The notes: generated from the letters alone by a model not told the origin. Shown: positions 15,544-24,957, counted from the first letter of the stretch. The stretch: 64,000 bases of DNA from Paenibacillus sp. LHD-38 (GCF_031157315.1 NZ_JAVIFU010000024.1:44069-108068); one strand, 5' to 3'. Numbers and translations are program-made.

Positions 15544-16920
15544 ATGCTATTCGTTCTTATCGCATTGTGGGCTATTGCAGCCATCATATGGCTTTCCGAT
15601 CGGAGAGCATCCGTTAATCATTGGCTGGGCGCTGTCGCGTTCAGCGGAGGAGCGGGTGCGCTTGCTGCCGTGTTGGATCTGCAATGGCTGCCTGCAGCGG
15701 CGGAAGCTGGGATGAATGAGGTTGCGCAGCAGCTGCTTTACCGTTTGCAGGCGGTCTCATCACTCATTTCGTATTATGGATTGCCCTATTCCTTCGTTTT
15801 ATTCGCGATTGCGTATCGGCCTGTTCGTTTGTCTAAGCGTTTTCAGGGGCTATTGCCTTTCCTGCTGCTTGTTCCAATCGTATTATGTGTCGTATTTACT
15901 CCATTTTATACCATTTTATACCCCATCTCGTTCAAAATTGTAGTCTGGTGGGCTGTGCCTTATATTTTGTACGGGGCCGTTCAGGTTCTCTTGAAACGTC
16001 AGCTTCACGCTTCCTTTTCCCGTACGCACTGGATCATTTGCTCCGCAGTTCTTCCGCCAGTCATGTTTAGCATGGTCATGAATTACGTGCTGCCAAGCTT
16101 CGGGATGCTGCGAATGTGGGTCTATAATACGTGGATTGTCGGGCTAGGGGTTACCGTATTTGTTATTGCGTTGTTTACATACGGATTCATGGGTGTGCGC
16201 GTCAATATCGATCGCCGGAGATATGATTCCACGCTTAGAGCGGTCACGTCAGGAACGGCTATTCTCAATCACGCAATCAAGAATGATGCTGGGAAAATGC
16301 GGCTGTTCTCAGAGAAGATGAAGGCTTATGCGGTTGCTACGGATCAGCAAGAACTGCTTGCCGACATTGAAACGGTGCTAAACGCTTCACGCCACATGCA
16401 GGAGATGCTTCAACGAGTCCATCGGCGTACGGAAGATCTGGTGCTGCGAGTCGAGCCTGCGGATTTGGCAGCGCTTATCGAGCAGACTATAAAGGGATAC
16501 GAACCTGTACTTGGCCAAATTAAGCTGAGTACTTCCCTCAGCCAAGGTTGGATCTGTCGCATTGATCCAGCGCAAGTGAGCGAAGCTTTAGGCAATATCG
16601 TTGCCAATGCCCTTGAAGCGATGAAGGATAAAGGTGAGTTGTTTATCCAATTAAGCGAAACGAAACGTGAGCTTATCATCGAAATAAAAGATTCAGGCCC
16701 TGGAATGAGCAAGAGTGAAATGACCAAGGTTCTCGAGCCCTTCTATACGACCAAAAGCGGCAGCGATACGAATTTTGGCCTAGGGCTGCCCTATGCCTAT
16801 CATGTCATGCGAAAGCATAAAGGCTTTCTCAATCTTAGAAGCAAGCCGGAGGCCGGGACATCTGTTTATTTGACTTTCCCTAAACGAGCAGTCCAAGCAG
16901 GAAAATCAGAATCAGAATAA
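15544..16920 (+). CDS. Sensor histidine kinase with a multi-pass membrane input domain
   Basis: A 458-residue kinase. The first 220 residues contain about seven hydrophobic segments, so the signal is probably sensed in or at the membrane. The dimerisation helix has H243 in AILNHAIKND. The ATPase domain has the N-box NIVANALEAM, the G1 box DSGPGM, the F box EPFYTTK and the G2 box NFGLGLPY. GAAGGAG lies eight bases before the ATG. The response regulator gene follows 25 bases later. Related kinases with this N-terminus occur in Bacillales; the ligand is unknown. Confidence 0.9.
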   Translation: MLFVLIALWAIAAIIWLSDRRASVNHWLGAVAFSGGAGALAAVLDLQWLPAAAEAGMNEVAQQLLYRLQAVSSLISYYGLPYSFVLFAIAYRPVRLSKRFQGLLPFLLLVPIVLCVVFTPFYTILYPISFKIVVWWAVPYILYGAVQVLLKRQLHASFSRTHWIICSAVLPPVMFSMVMNYVLPSFGMLRMWVYNTWIVGLGVTVFVIALFTYGFMGVRVNIDRRRYDSTLRAVTSGTAILNHAIKNDAGKMRLFSEKMKAYAVATDQQELLADIETVLNASRHMQEMLQRVHRRTEDLVLRVEPADLAALIEQTIKGYEPVLGQIKLSTSLSQGWICRIDPAQVSEALGNIVANALEAMKDKGELFIQLSETKRELIIEIKDSGPGMSKSEMTKVLEPFYTTKSGSDTNFGLGLPYAYHVMRKHKGFLNLRSKPEAGTSVYLTFPKRAVQAGKSESE

Positions 16921-16945
16921 ATTCATGAAGAGGGGAGGGAAACAA

Positions 16946-17644
16946 ATGGATAATATTCGGGTATGGATTGTAGAGGATGACCTTGATTGGCTTCGCGGTC
17001 TAGTTGCCTATATCGATAAGGAGCCGGATATGAAGGTCATTTGGATTGCCAGCAAAGCCGAAGACGTCAGGCAAGCCTTACAGGAGGGAATACAGCAAAC
17101 CTTGCCGCCTGATGTGGTGTTGATGGATATCATGCTGGAAGGCCGTCCGGAGGGTGTTTTGCTCGCCGAGGAGGCTTCAGTTACGACTGGGGCAAAGGTT
17201 ATCATGCTTACCTCGATGGAGGAAAAAGATCTTATCTTCCGCTCCTTTCAGGCGGGGGCCATAGATTATCAGATCAAATCCGATTTCGAAAGCCTGCCGA
17301 ATGCGATCAGATCAGCCTCTCGAAGCCAATCGCCCATTAACGCGGCCGTTGCGGAACGCATGCGGGAAGAGTTCCGAAGGCTGAAGCAGCTTGAACGCGA
17401 ATTTGAGGCAAAGAAGCTTGGTGATCTAATTACCCCGTCGGAGCTGCAGCTGCTTGATTTAATTGATCAAGGCTACACGCAGCCGCAAATTGCCGATAAG
17501 CTGGTCGTATCCATACGCACAGTCAAAAATCATGTAAATCATATTTTAAAAAAGCTGAATCTGAGCGGTTCGCGCGAAGCAGCAAATAAAGCCAAAGAAA
17601 TGGGCTTATTTCATAAGAAGAATGACGAGGATAGTACCATATAA
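16946..17644 (+). CDS. NarL/LuxR-type response regulator
   Basis: A 232-residue regulator. Receiver domain: acidic pocket EDD near residue 11, phospho-acceptor D61 in VLMDIML, T/S in MLTSME and K in YQIKSD. A linker helix leads to a C-terminal LuxR-type helix-turn-helix (ITPSELQLLDLIDQGYTQPQIADKL, RTVKNHVNHILKKL). I choose the ATG at 16946, eight bases after GGGGAGGG; the earlier ATG at 16925 has no ribosome site. It is co-transcribed with the kinase, and its last codons overlap the terminator stem. Confidence 0.92.
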   Translation: MDNIRVWIVEDDLDWLRGLVAYIDKEPDMKVIWIASKAEDVRQALQEGIQQTLPPDVVLMDIMLEGRPEGVLLAEEASVTTGAKVIMLTSMEEKDLIFRSFQAGAIDYQIKSDFESLPNAIRSASRSQSPINAAVAERMREEFRRLKQLEREFEAKKLGDLITPSELQLLDLIDQGYTQPQIADKLVVSIRTVKNHVNHILKKLNLSGSREAANKAKEMGLFHKKNDEDSTI

Positions 17645-17664
17645 AGTTGGTACTATTTTTTTTA
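17631..17664 (+). terminator. Terminator overlapping the end of the response regulator gene
   Basis: ATAGTACCA (17631-17639) and TGGTACTAT (17648-17656) form a perfect 9-bp stem with eight T following. The left arm lies inside the last codons. Confidence 0.9.
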
Positions 17665-17729
17665 TGCCATTTTTCACAAAATGAAGCTAAGAAGTATAAC
17701 TATAAAAATGGAAAGGGAGGGCAGTCATC

Positions 17730-18461
17730 ATGGCATTTGAGATGTTTTCGGCTGCGCATTATGCGGCATTGGCTGTATTCATCGCAGCATCTGTTTTTAT
17801 CGTTATTTTCAGAAAGCAAATACGCAAGCCGAAGCTGAATCAAACCATGCGCTATGGACTGGCAATCCTGCTCCTATGCAGCGAGATTTCACTTCAGCTT
17901 TCTTACGTTATTGAGCATCGCTGGGGGATTGGCTCTCTGCCGTTCCAGCTGTGCAGCTTGATGGTGCTAATAAGCGCGTTAGTGCTGATGAAGAAACACG
18001 AAGGTTTTTATGATTTGCTGTTTTTTCTTGGAAGCATGGGAGCGCTGCAAGCCTTGTTAACGCCGAATCTAGATGAAGCTTTTCCACATTTCCGGTATTT
18101 CCACTTTTTCATTGCGCATATCGGCATCATCGGCTCCTCATTGTTCATCATGGCTGTCGAACGATACCGGCCAACCTTTCGATCGGTGCTGCGGGCTATG
18201 CTTTGGCTGCATGTCCTCGCCATACCGGCAGCAATAACAAACAGCATCACCGGCACAACGAATTTTATGTTCTTGGCGCATAAGCCAGGCACCGCCTCCT
18301 TGCTTGATATACTAGCACCTTGGCCTTGGTATTTGCTGCAGCTTGAGGTCATTGCCTTTGTTTGTTTCGTTCTGCTGTATGCAGCCGTAAAAGCACTGGA
18401 TTATTGGCGGGGCAGACTTGACGGGAGAACTCAAATGAATAAAACGGAGGAAGAGAAATGA
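17730..18461 (+). CDS. YwaF/TIGR02206 family membrane protein
   Basis: A 243-residue protein with about six hydrophobic segments. The family pattern is visible in SLPFQLCSLMVL (about 72-83), the LTPNLDEAFPHFRYFHFFIAH stretch (about 110-131) and GTTNFMFLAHKP. Function is unknown. GGGAGGG lies upstream of the ATG. The stop overlaps the start of the next membrane protein gene as ATGA, so the two are one unit. Confidence 0.85.
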   Translation: MAFEMFSAAHYAALAVFIAASVFIVIFRKQIRKPKLNQTMRYGLAILLLCSEISLQLSYVIEHRWGIGSLPFQLCSLMVLISALVLMKKHEGFYDLLFFLGSMGALQALLTPNLDEAFPHFRYFHFFIAHIGIIGSSLFIMAVERYRPTFRSVLRAMLWLHVLAIPAAITNSITGTTNFMFLAHKPGTASLLDILAPWPWYLLQLEVIAFVCFVLLYAAVKALDYWRGRLDGRTQMNKTEEEK

Positions 18462-20062
18462 AGGAAATCGTGTATAAGCATTGGACCTCACTGCTTGGCG
18501 TTTTATTCGTCATGACTGCGTTTATTACCTTGTTCAAATATTCGGTGGAACAGGGATGGATAACGGAAGCAATGAAAATTGGCTTTGGGCTTTTAGGCGG
18601 AGCAGGCATTAGCGTTATTGGCTTAAAGCTGGCAAGCCGGGTGCCTCGAAATCCGATCGGCGAGATCATGATCGGTATGGGCGCATGTATTTTATATGCC
18701 ACGTTTGCATTTGCCGGCATTTATTATCGACTTTGGGATCCCATGACGATCCTGCTTGGAATGAGTGCAGTTACGATTGGTATTTCGTTATATGCCCTCA
18801 AGTATCAAGCTAGATTGCTGATGATCATGGCTATGCTGGGTGGTTTGTTGTCTCCGCTGCTTATGCGGCCGGAAACAGATCAGGTTTTTGCTTTATTTCT
18901 ATACATGCTTGTACTGAACGTCGCTTTCTTTTTTCTCAGCATAACCCGCGGATGGCATGAGCTTCGAATCATTAGCTTTATTGGCTCATGGCTGATGTAT
19001 ATCGTTTATTTTATCCATTATGACCCATCGACCGAAGGCTTGTGGAGCATGCCGATTCGTTATGCGTTAGCCGCGTTTCTTTTTTATACGATCGGCTTAA
19101 TGATCTCCTCGTGGCGAAATAAGCTGATCTTCGAAGGGACCGATCTTTACCTTAATGGAGTTAACGGTATATTGTTTGGCTTCTGGGCATTGCTGATTTT
19201 GCAAGGCGAGGTGCCTTATGGCTACATACTTATTTTTATCGGCATTGTCTACATGCTGGTCAGCTTCGTCATTTATCAAGCAATAGCTAAGATAACTCCC
19301 TCAGCAGCCGGCTTTTTTCTAGGAGGGTTGCTGTTGCTTCTCGTCTCTTTGAGCAGTATTGGAGGCGGTTATGATTCCAAACCTTTGGTTACGGTACTGC
19401 TATGGGGCATCATTGCCGTATTTGCCGCTGCCATAGGTCATGCGAAAAGTTGGCAGCTGCTTAGCTTGGGCTCGCTTGTTACCTGGTTTGTAGTGGGCTG
19501 TTATTGGTATGTCGTGACTTGGGATACGCCTCGTGGCGAGTGGTTCGGCATGTATATTCCATTCTTGAACTGGGGAGCTTTCGCATGGATTCTGCTTGCG
19601 GCGCTTGGTTTTTATTTCTCGAGAAAGCTGATCATTCCTCAGCTTACAGATCAGGCTAATCTCATTTTGGCACGAGTTTATGCGCTGCTAGCCCATTTAA
19701 TCGTAGGCGGATTGTTGACAAGACAAATCGAAAATATTTTTACAGAATATATGCCGGATTCTTCTACCGTTTACTTGGCATTGGCTTTATCCGTGTCATG
19801 GGGCTGCTATTCGCTGCTGCTCATTTTATGGGGTGCTTTTTATCGGGAGCTGCTGTTCAAATGGTTTGGTTCCGCTGTCCTGCTGATTGTTGCAATCAAA
19901 GCCATCTTTATGGATTTGAGCGGACAAGAGGCGCTTTATAAAGTAGGGGTGCTGCTGACTCTTGGAGCAATTTCGTTTTTTGTGACATGGATTAATGGGA
20001 AATGGCGTATGCGTGACGGTGAAGCTGTGAGTTTATCGGATGATGCTGCCCATGAATCATAA
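18458..20062 (+). CDS. Polytopic membrane protein, DUF2339-like
   Basis: A 534-residue protein with about 14 hydrophobic segments throughout and almost no soluble part. GVLFVMTAFITLFKYSVEQGWI near the start and the regularly repeated helices resemble the DUF2339 group, which I assign only tentatively. The start ATG overlaps the upstream stop (ATGA). No catalytic motif is seen, so transport, lipid handling or a structural role are all open. Confidence 0.6.
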   Translation: MKEIVYKHWTSLLGVLFVMTAFITLFKYSVEQGWITEAMKIGFGLLGGAGISVIGLKLASRVPRNPIGEIMIGMGACILYATFAFAGIYYRLWDPMTILLGMSAVTIGISLYALKYQARLLMIMAMLGGLLSPLLMRPETDQVFALFLYMLVLNVAFFFLSITRGWHELRIISFIGSWLMYIVYFIHYDPSTEGLWSMPIRYALAAFLFYTIGLMISSWRNKLIFEGTDLYLNGVNGILFGFWALLILQGEVPYGYILIFIGIVYMLVSFVIYQAIAKITPSAAGFFLGGLLLLLVSLSSIGGGYDSKPLVTVLLWGIIAVFAAAIGHAKSWQLLSLGSLVTWFVVGCYWYVVTWDTPRGEWFGMYIPFLNWGAFAWILLAALGFYFSRKLIIPQLTDQANLILARVYALLAHLIVGGLLTRQIENIFTEYMPDSSTVYLALALSVSWGCYSLLLILWGAFYRELLFKWFGSAVLLIVAIKAIFMDLSGQEALYKVGVLLTLGAISFFVTWINGKWRMRDGEAVSLSDDAAHES

Positions 20063-20097
20063 TTCTGAATGCGATGGGGATAATGTATCTGTTCGGC

Positions 20098-20142
20098 TTG
20101 ACTTTATGTTACTGATAATATAAAGTTACTTACATAAAGTAA
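20098..20142 (+). promoter_or_regulatory. Promoter and inverted-repeat operator of the nitroreductase gene
   Basis: TTGACT at 20098-20103 is a likely -35 box, with TATAAA or TAAAGT 15 to 17 bases on. Immediately downstream TTACTT (20126-20131) and AAGTAA (20137-20142) form an inverted repeat with a five-base spacer. Genes for nitroreductases and quinone reductases in Bacillales are often controlled by redox-sensing MarR/DUF24 (HxlR) regulators that bind such repeats. No regulator gene is next to it here. Confidence 0.5.
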
Positions 20143-20209
20143 TTAAATTGGATGGGATATGAATTCGCATTCGATAAAATAACACCACAATTGGGAGGCA
20201 GGAAAAATA

Positions 20210-20812
20210 ATGACATCACAAGCATTTTTGGAAGCAGTAAAAACGAGACGTACGATTTACGGGATCAGCAAAGAGTCTGTAATTTCCGATGAAAAAATCG
20301 TAGAAATCGTACAAGACGCGGTATTGCACACGCCGTCCGCATTTAACTCCCAGAGCGCGCGGGTAGTCGTGCTGCTTGGCGAAAATCATGACAAGCTGTG
20401 GGATATTACGACAAACACACTGCGGGCAATCGTTCCAGCTGATCAATTCGAACCCACCGAGCAAAAAATGGGCGCTTTCAAAAGCGGGTACGGCACGGTG
20501 CTGTTTTTCGAGGATAAGAACGTCGTTAACGGCTTAATGGAAAGCTTCCCGTCTTACGCGCAAAACTTCCCGATTTGGTCGCAGCATTCTTCAGGCATGC
20601 ATCAATTCGTAGTATGGACAGCGTTAGAAAATGAAGGCTTTGGCGCTTCGCTCCAGCATTATAATCCGCTGATTGACGAAGAAGTTAAGAAAACGTGGTC
20701 ATTGTCCGATTCTTGGCAGTTGGTTGCACAAATGCCATTCGGCAAACCGACAGCGGCGCCGGGCGAGAAAGCTTTCCAACCAATCGAAGAGCGCGTGAAG
20801 GTATTCAAGTAA
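20210..20812 (+). CDS. Nitroreductase-family flavoprotein
   Basis: A 200-residue FMN-dependent oxidoreductase. The N-terminal FMN-phosphate region is AVKTRRTIYGIS, followed by LHTPSAFNSQSARVVVL, which is typical of the YdgI/HBN1 branch; the later GMHQFVVWTALENEGFGASLQHYNP covers the dimer and flavin site. Enzymes of this branch reduce nitroaromatics and quinones with NAD(P)H; the natural substrate is unknown. GGGAGG is about ten bases before the ATG. Monocistronic, with an inverted-repeat operator upstream and a terminator downstream. Confidence 0.9.
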   Translation: MTSQAFLEAVKTRRTIYGISKESVISDEKIVEIVQDAVLHTPSAFNSQSARVVVLLGENHDKLWDITTNTLRAIVPADQFEPTEQKMGAFKSGYGTVLFFEDKNVVNGLMESFPSYAQNFPIWSQHSSGMHQFVVWTALENEGFGASLQHYNPLIDEEVKKTWSLSDSWQLVAQMPFGKPTAAPGEKAFQPIEERVKVFK

Positions 20813-20841
20813 GCTGCTTTTGATTCCTAGATTTCACCATC

Positions 20842-20878
20842 AAGACCGTTCCTTTTTTCTGGGAGCGGTCTTTTTTTT
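20842..20878 (+). terminator. Terminator of the nitroreductase gene
   Basis: AAGACCGTTCC pairs with GGAGCGGTCTT (11 bp, one G-T pair) and is followed by a run of T. Confidence 0.9.
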
Positions 20879-20904
20879 CGGCTTGAAGGATGAACAGCAA
20901 TTAC

Positions 20905-20933
20905 TGGTCAATGCTGGTGGAAAGCTCTATAAT
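20905..20933 (+). promoter_or_regulatory. Promoter of the HAD phosphatase gene
   Basis: TGGTCA (20905-20910) and TATAAT (20928-20933) are 17 bases apart, about 50 bases before the GTG start. Confidence 0.5.
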
Positions 20934-20984
20934 GGAGATGGTTTTTATGCCTGAAGCGGTAAAAGCGAGTAAGGAGTGGAATTT

Positions 20985-21725
20985 GTGATAAAAGCGGTTT
21001 TTTTCGATTTGGACGATACATTATACGATCAGCTACAGCCTTTTCTGATGGCGATACAGACTGCTGGCATAGGCGGGCTTTTTAGCGATAGACTGCAAAT
21101 AGAAGATTTATATAAACGGTTAAGACGACATAGCGACCGTTTGTGGGAGCGGCATGTAAGCGGGTTAATGTCGCTGGAGGAGCTTCGCTTCGAACGGACC
21201 GCCGCAGCCTTTTTGGATATCGGAATAAACATATCGGAACAGACCGCCTTGCAGCTGCAGCAAAACTACGAACGGGAGCAGAAGCAAATCGCTCTGAGAG
21301 AAGGAGTGGAGCCATTATTTGAGCAGCTTGAAGCATGCGGGATTCGCATTGGCTTGATCACGAACGGTCCCGTCGAGCATCAAATGATCAAAATAAGAGC
21401 GCTTGGACTTTTGAATTGGATGGACGAACAAGCGATATACATCTCGGACGGAATAGGCATAGCGAAACCTGATCCAGAGGTATTTCACCATGTCCGTTTG
21501 CAAACCTGCTGTGAGCCGGAGCGGCTTGTTTATGTCGGTGACGCTTGGCATAACGATATTGTGCCGTCCTACCGGGCAGGCTGGAATTCCATTTGGTTAA
21601 ATGGCAGATTGCAGCAGCCGCGTGCGGAGGAAAGTGACGTGGAATATATGGAATGTCGGACGATCAATGAGATAATGCCCCTCATTCCTTCCAGCGGCAA
21701 AAGTGAAACTGGCTGTTTGCTCTAA
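20985..21725 (+). CDS. HAD-superfamily phosphatase
   Basis: A 246-residue soluble hydrolase. Motif I is FFDLDDTL with nucleophile D8 and acid D10, motif II is LITNG, motif III is the K in IAKPDPEVF, and motif IV is YVGDAWHND. The helical cap lies between about 15 and 85, as in the YjjG/PpaX-like subfamily. The usual role is hydrolysis of a small phosphorylated metabolite. I use GTG at 20985 because AAGGAG at 20971-20976 is eight bases before it; the in-frame GTG at 20976 overlaps that site. Confidence 0.88.
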   Translation: MIKAVFFDLDDTLYDQLQPFLMAIQTAGIGGLFSDRLQIEDLYKRLRRHSDRLWERHVSGLMSLEELRFERTAAAFLDIGINISEQTALQLQQNYEREQKQIALREGVEPLFEQLEACGIRIGLITNGPVEHQMIKIRALGLLNWMDEQAIYISDGIGIAKPDPEVFHHVRLQTCCEPERLVYVGDAWHNDIVPSYRAGWNSIWLNGRLQQPRAEESDVEYMECRTINEIMPLIPSSGKSETGCLL

Positions 21726-21806
21726 AAAAATGTACAATGAAAACCGATAAACTATAATAATTAGATCATTCGTACAAACACATAAACAGACAGCCAGGAG
21801 GATATC

Positions 21807-22481
21807 ATGAGTATTGACCCTCGTATTATTAAGACATTATTGCAGCTTCAGCTTGCTCCAAGCTTAGATTTAAAGGTTGCTTCTAACCCGCTGCAAGCTG
21901 CTTCAGGGGTTGGCTCTGCTTCCTTTTTCGATACTCTTTTATCACAATATATGTCGGACAGCGCATCAGAGGAAGAGACGGCGGCGCAGATCTTGCCTGC
22001 GGATGCGCTTTCCCAGCTTCAATCGCTTAACGGCCTAACGAATATTTCCTATAGCAGCGAAGGGGATTCGAACAGCGCTCCATCCGCCTATGATGATCTT
22101 ATCCAGCAAGCATCAGCCAAATACGGTGTCGACCCCTCATTGATTCAGGCCGTAATCAAGACCGAATCTGGGTTTAATGCGGATGCGCAGTCAGGCTCTG
22201 GAGCCAAAGGGCTGATGCAGCTCATGGACGGTACGGCCAGAGGACTAGGTGTCACCAATTCATTTGATCCCGCGCAAAATATTGATGGCGGAACTAAATA
22301 TTTGTCCATGCTGCTAAAGAAATATAACGGGAATGAACAGGTTGCATTAGCGGCATATAATGCCGGTCCGGGCAGGGTTGACCGTACGGGCATTAGAACG
22401 AACGAACAGCTGATAGAAAACCTCGAATCACTTCCGGAAGAAACCCGGCGATATGTCGCTAAAGTGCTTCAAGCGAAGTGA
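21807..22481 (+). CDS. Lytic transglycosylase (SLT domain)
   Basis: A 224-residue protein. The last 125 residues are a soluble lytic transglycosylase domain: catalytic E120 in IKTESGFN, then GAKGLMQLMDGTARGLGV, and ALAAYNAGPGRVD. The N-terminal 95 residues are low in structure and carry no signal peptide, as in B. subtilis CwlQ (YjbJ). The enzyme cleaves peptidoglycan glycan strands to form 1,6-anhydro ends; the route to the wall without a signal sequence is unclear. AGGAGG is six bases before the ATG. Confidence 0.88.
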   Translation: MSIDPRIIKTLLQLQLAPSLDLKVASNPLQAASGVGSASFFDTLLSQYMSDSASEEETAAQILPADALSQLQSLNGLTNISYSSEGDSNSAPSAYDDLIQQASAKYGVDPSLIQAVIKTESGFNADAQSGSGAKGLMQLMDGTARGLGVTNSFDPAQNIDGGTKYLSMLLKKYNGNEQVALAAYNAGPGRVDRTGIRTNEQLIENLESLPEETRRYVAKVLQAK

Positions 22482-22574
22482 AACGGCAGCAATAAGATCA
22501 CGGTTTAGCTCACTGCCCCAAAGGCTGGAGCAATCGATGATCTTTTTCTTTTTTGCAAAGGAGGGAGTATTATT

Positions 22575-23723
22575 ATGTTATATTTTGATCATTGCGCCTC
22601 AACTCCGCCCTACGATGAAGTCGTGCAAACGATGATGGAAGTGATGAAGTCCGTTTATGCAAATCCGTCATCCCTTCACCGTGCCGGCGCCGACGCGGAT
22701 AAATTAATCGAGCGCTCGCGCTCCGTTTTTGCTGAGCGGCTGCAAGCAACGCATGGCAATTGGTTATTTACATCAGGAGGAACAGAGTCTAATAATCTGG
22801 CTATAAAAGGGGTCGCACGCCAATATGCCGGCCGTGGAAAACATTTAATAACGACTCAAATTGAACATGCATCGGTTTATGAATCGTTTGCGCAGCTCGA
22901 GCAAGAAGGTTTTCGGGTCACGTATTTACCTGTAAGCAAAACAGGGCATGTACGGATCGAGCAATTGGAAGACGCTTTGACGGAAGAAACGATTTTGGTC
23001 AGCATCATGCATGTTAACAATGAGATCGGAACCATTCAGCCTATTGAGCAAATCGGCAGGCTGCTGCAGCGTTTTCCAAAAGTAATATTTCATGTTGATG
23101 CGGTTCAAAGTATAAGCAAGCTGCCTATTCAGATTAAAGACTGGGGCATTGACTTGCTCAGCGGATCATCCCATAAGCTAAGAGGCCCTAAGGGTGTAGG
23201 TTTTTTGTTTGTTCGAGAAGGCGTTTCGCTTTATCCGATGCTTACAGGCGGAACGCAAGAGAACGGATTTCGTGCAGGAACGCAGAACGTGCCGGCCATT
23301 GTCGCTTCTGCGAAGGCGCTTCGAATGTCAATGGAGTCGATGGCGCAGCGAGAGAGCAAGATGATGCGACTGAAGCAAATGCTCGTTAAGCTTATTGGGG
23401 AGATACCTGAGCTAAAGCTCAACGGAGCAGAGCCGGCCGCCTCACATATCATACATTTCTCGTATCCGGGCATGAAGCCTGAGGTTGTCATTCATATGCT
23501 GGAGCAGCATGGTATAATGGCATCGACCAAATCGGCTTGCTCCTCGAAGGATGATAAGCCGAGCCGCGTGCTGCTGGCCATAGGCGCAAGCCATGAGCAG
23601 GCAGCAGGAGGCGTTAGAATTAGTCTAGGAGATGAACATGAGGAGCGGGATATAAGCGCCTTGGCAGCAGGCTTGCGCCACGTTGTCGAGCAGTTGAAGC
23701 CGCTTGAGAGGAGATTGATTTAA
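22575..23723 (+). CDS. Cysteine desulfurase (NifS/IscS type) dedicated to ThiI
   Basis: A 382-residue pyridoxal-phosphate enzyme. Key features are YFDHCASTPP, TSGGTESNNLAIKG, IEHASV, the phosphate and Schiff-base region with K201 in GSSHKLRGPKG, and the sulfur-carrying C322 in STKSACSSKDD. It removes sulfur from cysteine and holds it as persulfide. The thiI gene begins three bases after the stop, as in the B. subtilis nifZ-thiI pair, so the sulfur probably goes to tRNA 4-thiouridine. GGAGGG precedes the ATG. Confidence 0.93.
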   Translation: MLYFDHCASTPPYDEVVQTMMEVMKSVYANPSSLHRAGADADKLIERSRSVFAERLQATHGNWLFTSGGTESNNLAIKGVARQYAGRGKHLITTQIEHASVYESFAQLEQEGFRVTYLPVSKTGHVRIEQLEDALTEETILVSIMHVNNEIGTIQPIEQIGRLLQRFPKVIFHVDAVQSISKLPIQIKDWGIDLLSGSSHKLRGPKGVGFLFVREGVSLYPMLTGGTQENGFRAGTQNVPAIVASAKALRMSMESMAQRESKMMRLKQMLVKLIGEIPELKLNGAEPAASHIIHFSYPGMKPEVVIHMLEQHGIMASTKSACSSKDDKPSRVLLAIGASHEQAAGGVRISLGDEHEERDISALAAGLRHVVEQLKPLERRLI

Positions 23724-23725
23724 TT

Positions 23726-24946
23726 TTGCTTTACGATCAAATTGTTCTCCGCTACGGAGATTTAATGGTAAAAGGAAGAAACCGCAATAAATTTGAAAAG
23801 AGAATGCTTGAGCAGGTAAAGCAAGCGTTAATTCCTTATGAAAATATTACTTATTTTAAATCGTTCGGACGTTTGTTTGTTAAGCTGAACGGCCACCCGT
23901 TTGAGCCGATTGCAGATCGCTTAAAAGATTTGTTCGGTATCGTATCTTTAAGCCCGGTTGTAAGCACGGAGCTGGATCTTGAGGAAATAAGGTCAGCCGC
24001 GCTTGCACTGATGCAAGCATTGCCGGAGAAGCCCGCCACTTTTAAAGTAAGCGCCAAGCGCGCGTGGAAGAAATTCCCTCATAATTCACAAGAAATGAAT
24101 CACCTGGTGGGAAGCCATGTACTTCGCGCCATGGCGGATCTCAAGGTGAACGTGAAAAAACCGGATGTCGAGCTGCGCGTTGATATCCAGGAGGAAGCAG
24201 CCTATGTATTCTATGATGTTATAGAAGGCGCCGGCGGCTTTCCTTTCGCATCGAACGGCAAAGCCTTGCTCCTGCTTTCCGGCGGCATTGACAGTCCTGT
24301 AGCAGGCTGGCTGGCGCTGCGCAAAGGGCTGGAAGTAGAGGCCGTACATTTTCACAGCTACCCGTTCACCAGCGAGCAAGCAAAGGATAAGGTTGTCGAG
24401 CTGGCTAAACGGCTCTCGTATTTTAGCGGTGAGCCCATAAAGCTTCATCTGGTGCCTTTTACCGAAATTCAAACGACTTTGGTACAGGCGAAGAGCGATA
24501 ATCTCATTATCACGTTGATGAGGAGAGCGATGCTGCGCATTACTGAGCAGCTTGCCGAGCGCAATGGAGCGAGCGGTATCGTTACAGGTGAGAGCCTGGG
24601 CCAGGTGGCAAGCCAAACGCTGCCGAGCATGAATGTGATTGGACGCGCAACGGATCTGCCGCAGCTTAAGCCATTAATCATGATGGACAAGCATGAAATC
24701 ATTCGTTTGGCGGAGAGAATAGGCACGTTTGAAACGTCGATTTTGCCTTACGAGGATTGTTGCACGTTATTTTTGCCGAAATCGCCCAGCACGAATCCGA
24801 ATCTCAGAATTGTTGAGAAGATTGAGTCGCTCATCCCGAATTATAAACAGCTGCTAGCTGCTGCCGTCGATGGAACGGAGGAGCTCCTGCTCACTCCGCA
24901 GCTTCAAACCGCCGTGCAATCTGCTGGCGAGGACAGCTGGTTTTAA
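23726..24946 (+). CDS. thiI: tRNA 4-thiouridine synthase ThiI
   Basis: A 406-residue enzyme made of a ferredoxin-like N-terminal part, a THUMP domain (about 60-165), and an adenylating PP-loop domain with SGGIDS at 185-190. It thiolates U8 in tRNA. The length matches Bacillus-type ThiI, which lacks the C-terminal rhodanese domain of the E. coli enzyme, fitting direct sulfur transfer from the partner desulfurase. The start is TTG at 23726; GAGGAG about 12 bases upstream lies within the preceding gene, so coupling is likely. Confidence 0.95.
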   Translation: MLYDQIVLRYGDLMVKGRNRNKFEKRMLEQVKQALIPYENITYFKSFGRLFVKLNGHPFEPIADRLKDLFGIVSLSPVVSTELDLEEIRSAALALMQALPEKPATFKVSAKRAWKKFPHNSQEMNHLVGSHVLRAMADLKVNVKKPDVELRVDIQEEAAYVFYDVIEGAGGFPFASNGKALLLLSGGIDSPVAGWLALRKGLEVEAVHFHSYPFTSEQAKDKVVELAKRLSYFSGEPIKLHLVPFTEIQTTLVQAKSDNLIITLMRRAMLRITEQLAERNGASGIVTGESLGQVASQTLPSMNVIGRATDLPQLKPLIMMDKHEIIRLAERIGTFETSILPYEDCCTLFLPKSPSTNPNLRIVEKIESLIPNYKQLLAAAVDGTEELLLTPQLQTAVQSAGEDSWF

Positions 24947-24957
24947 ATGAAATTCAA

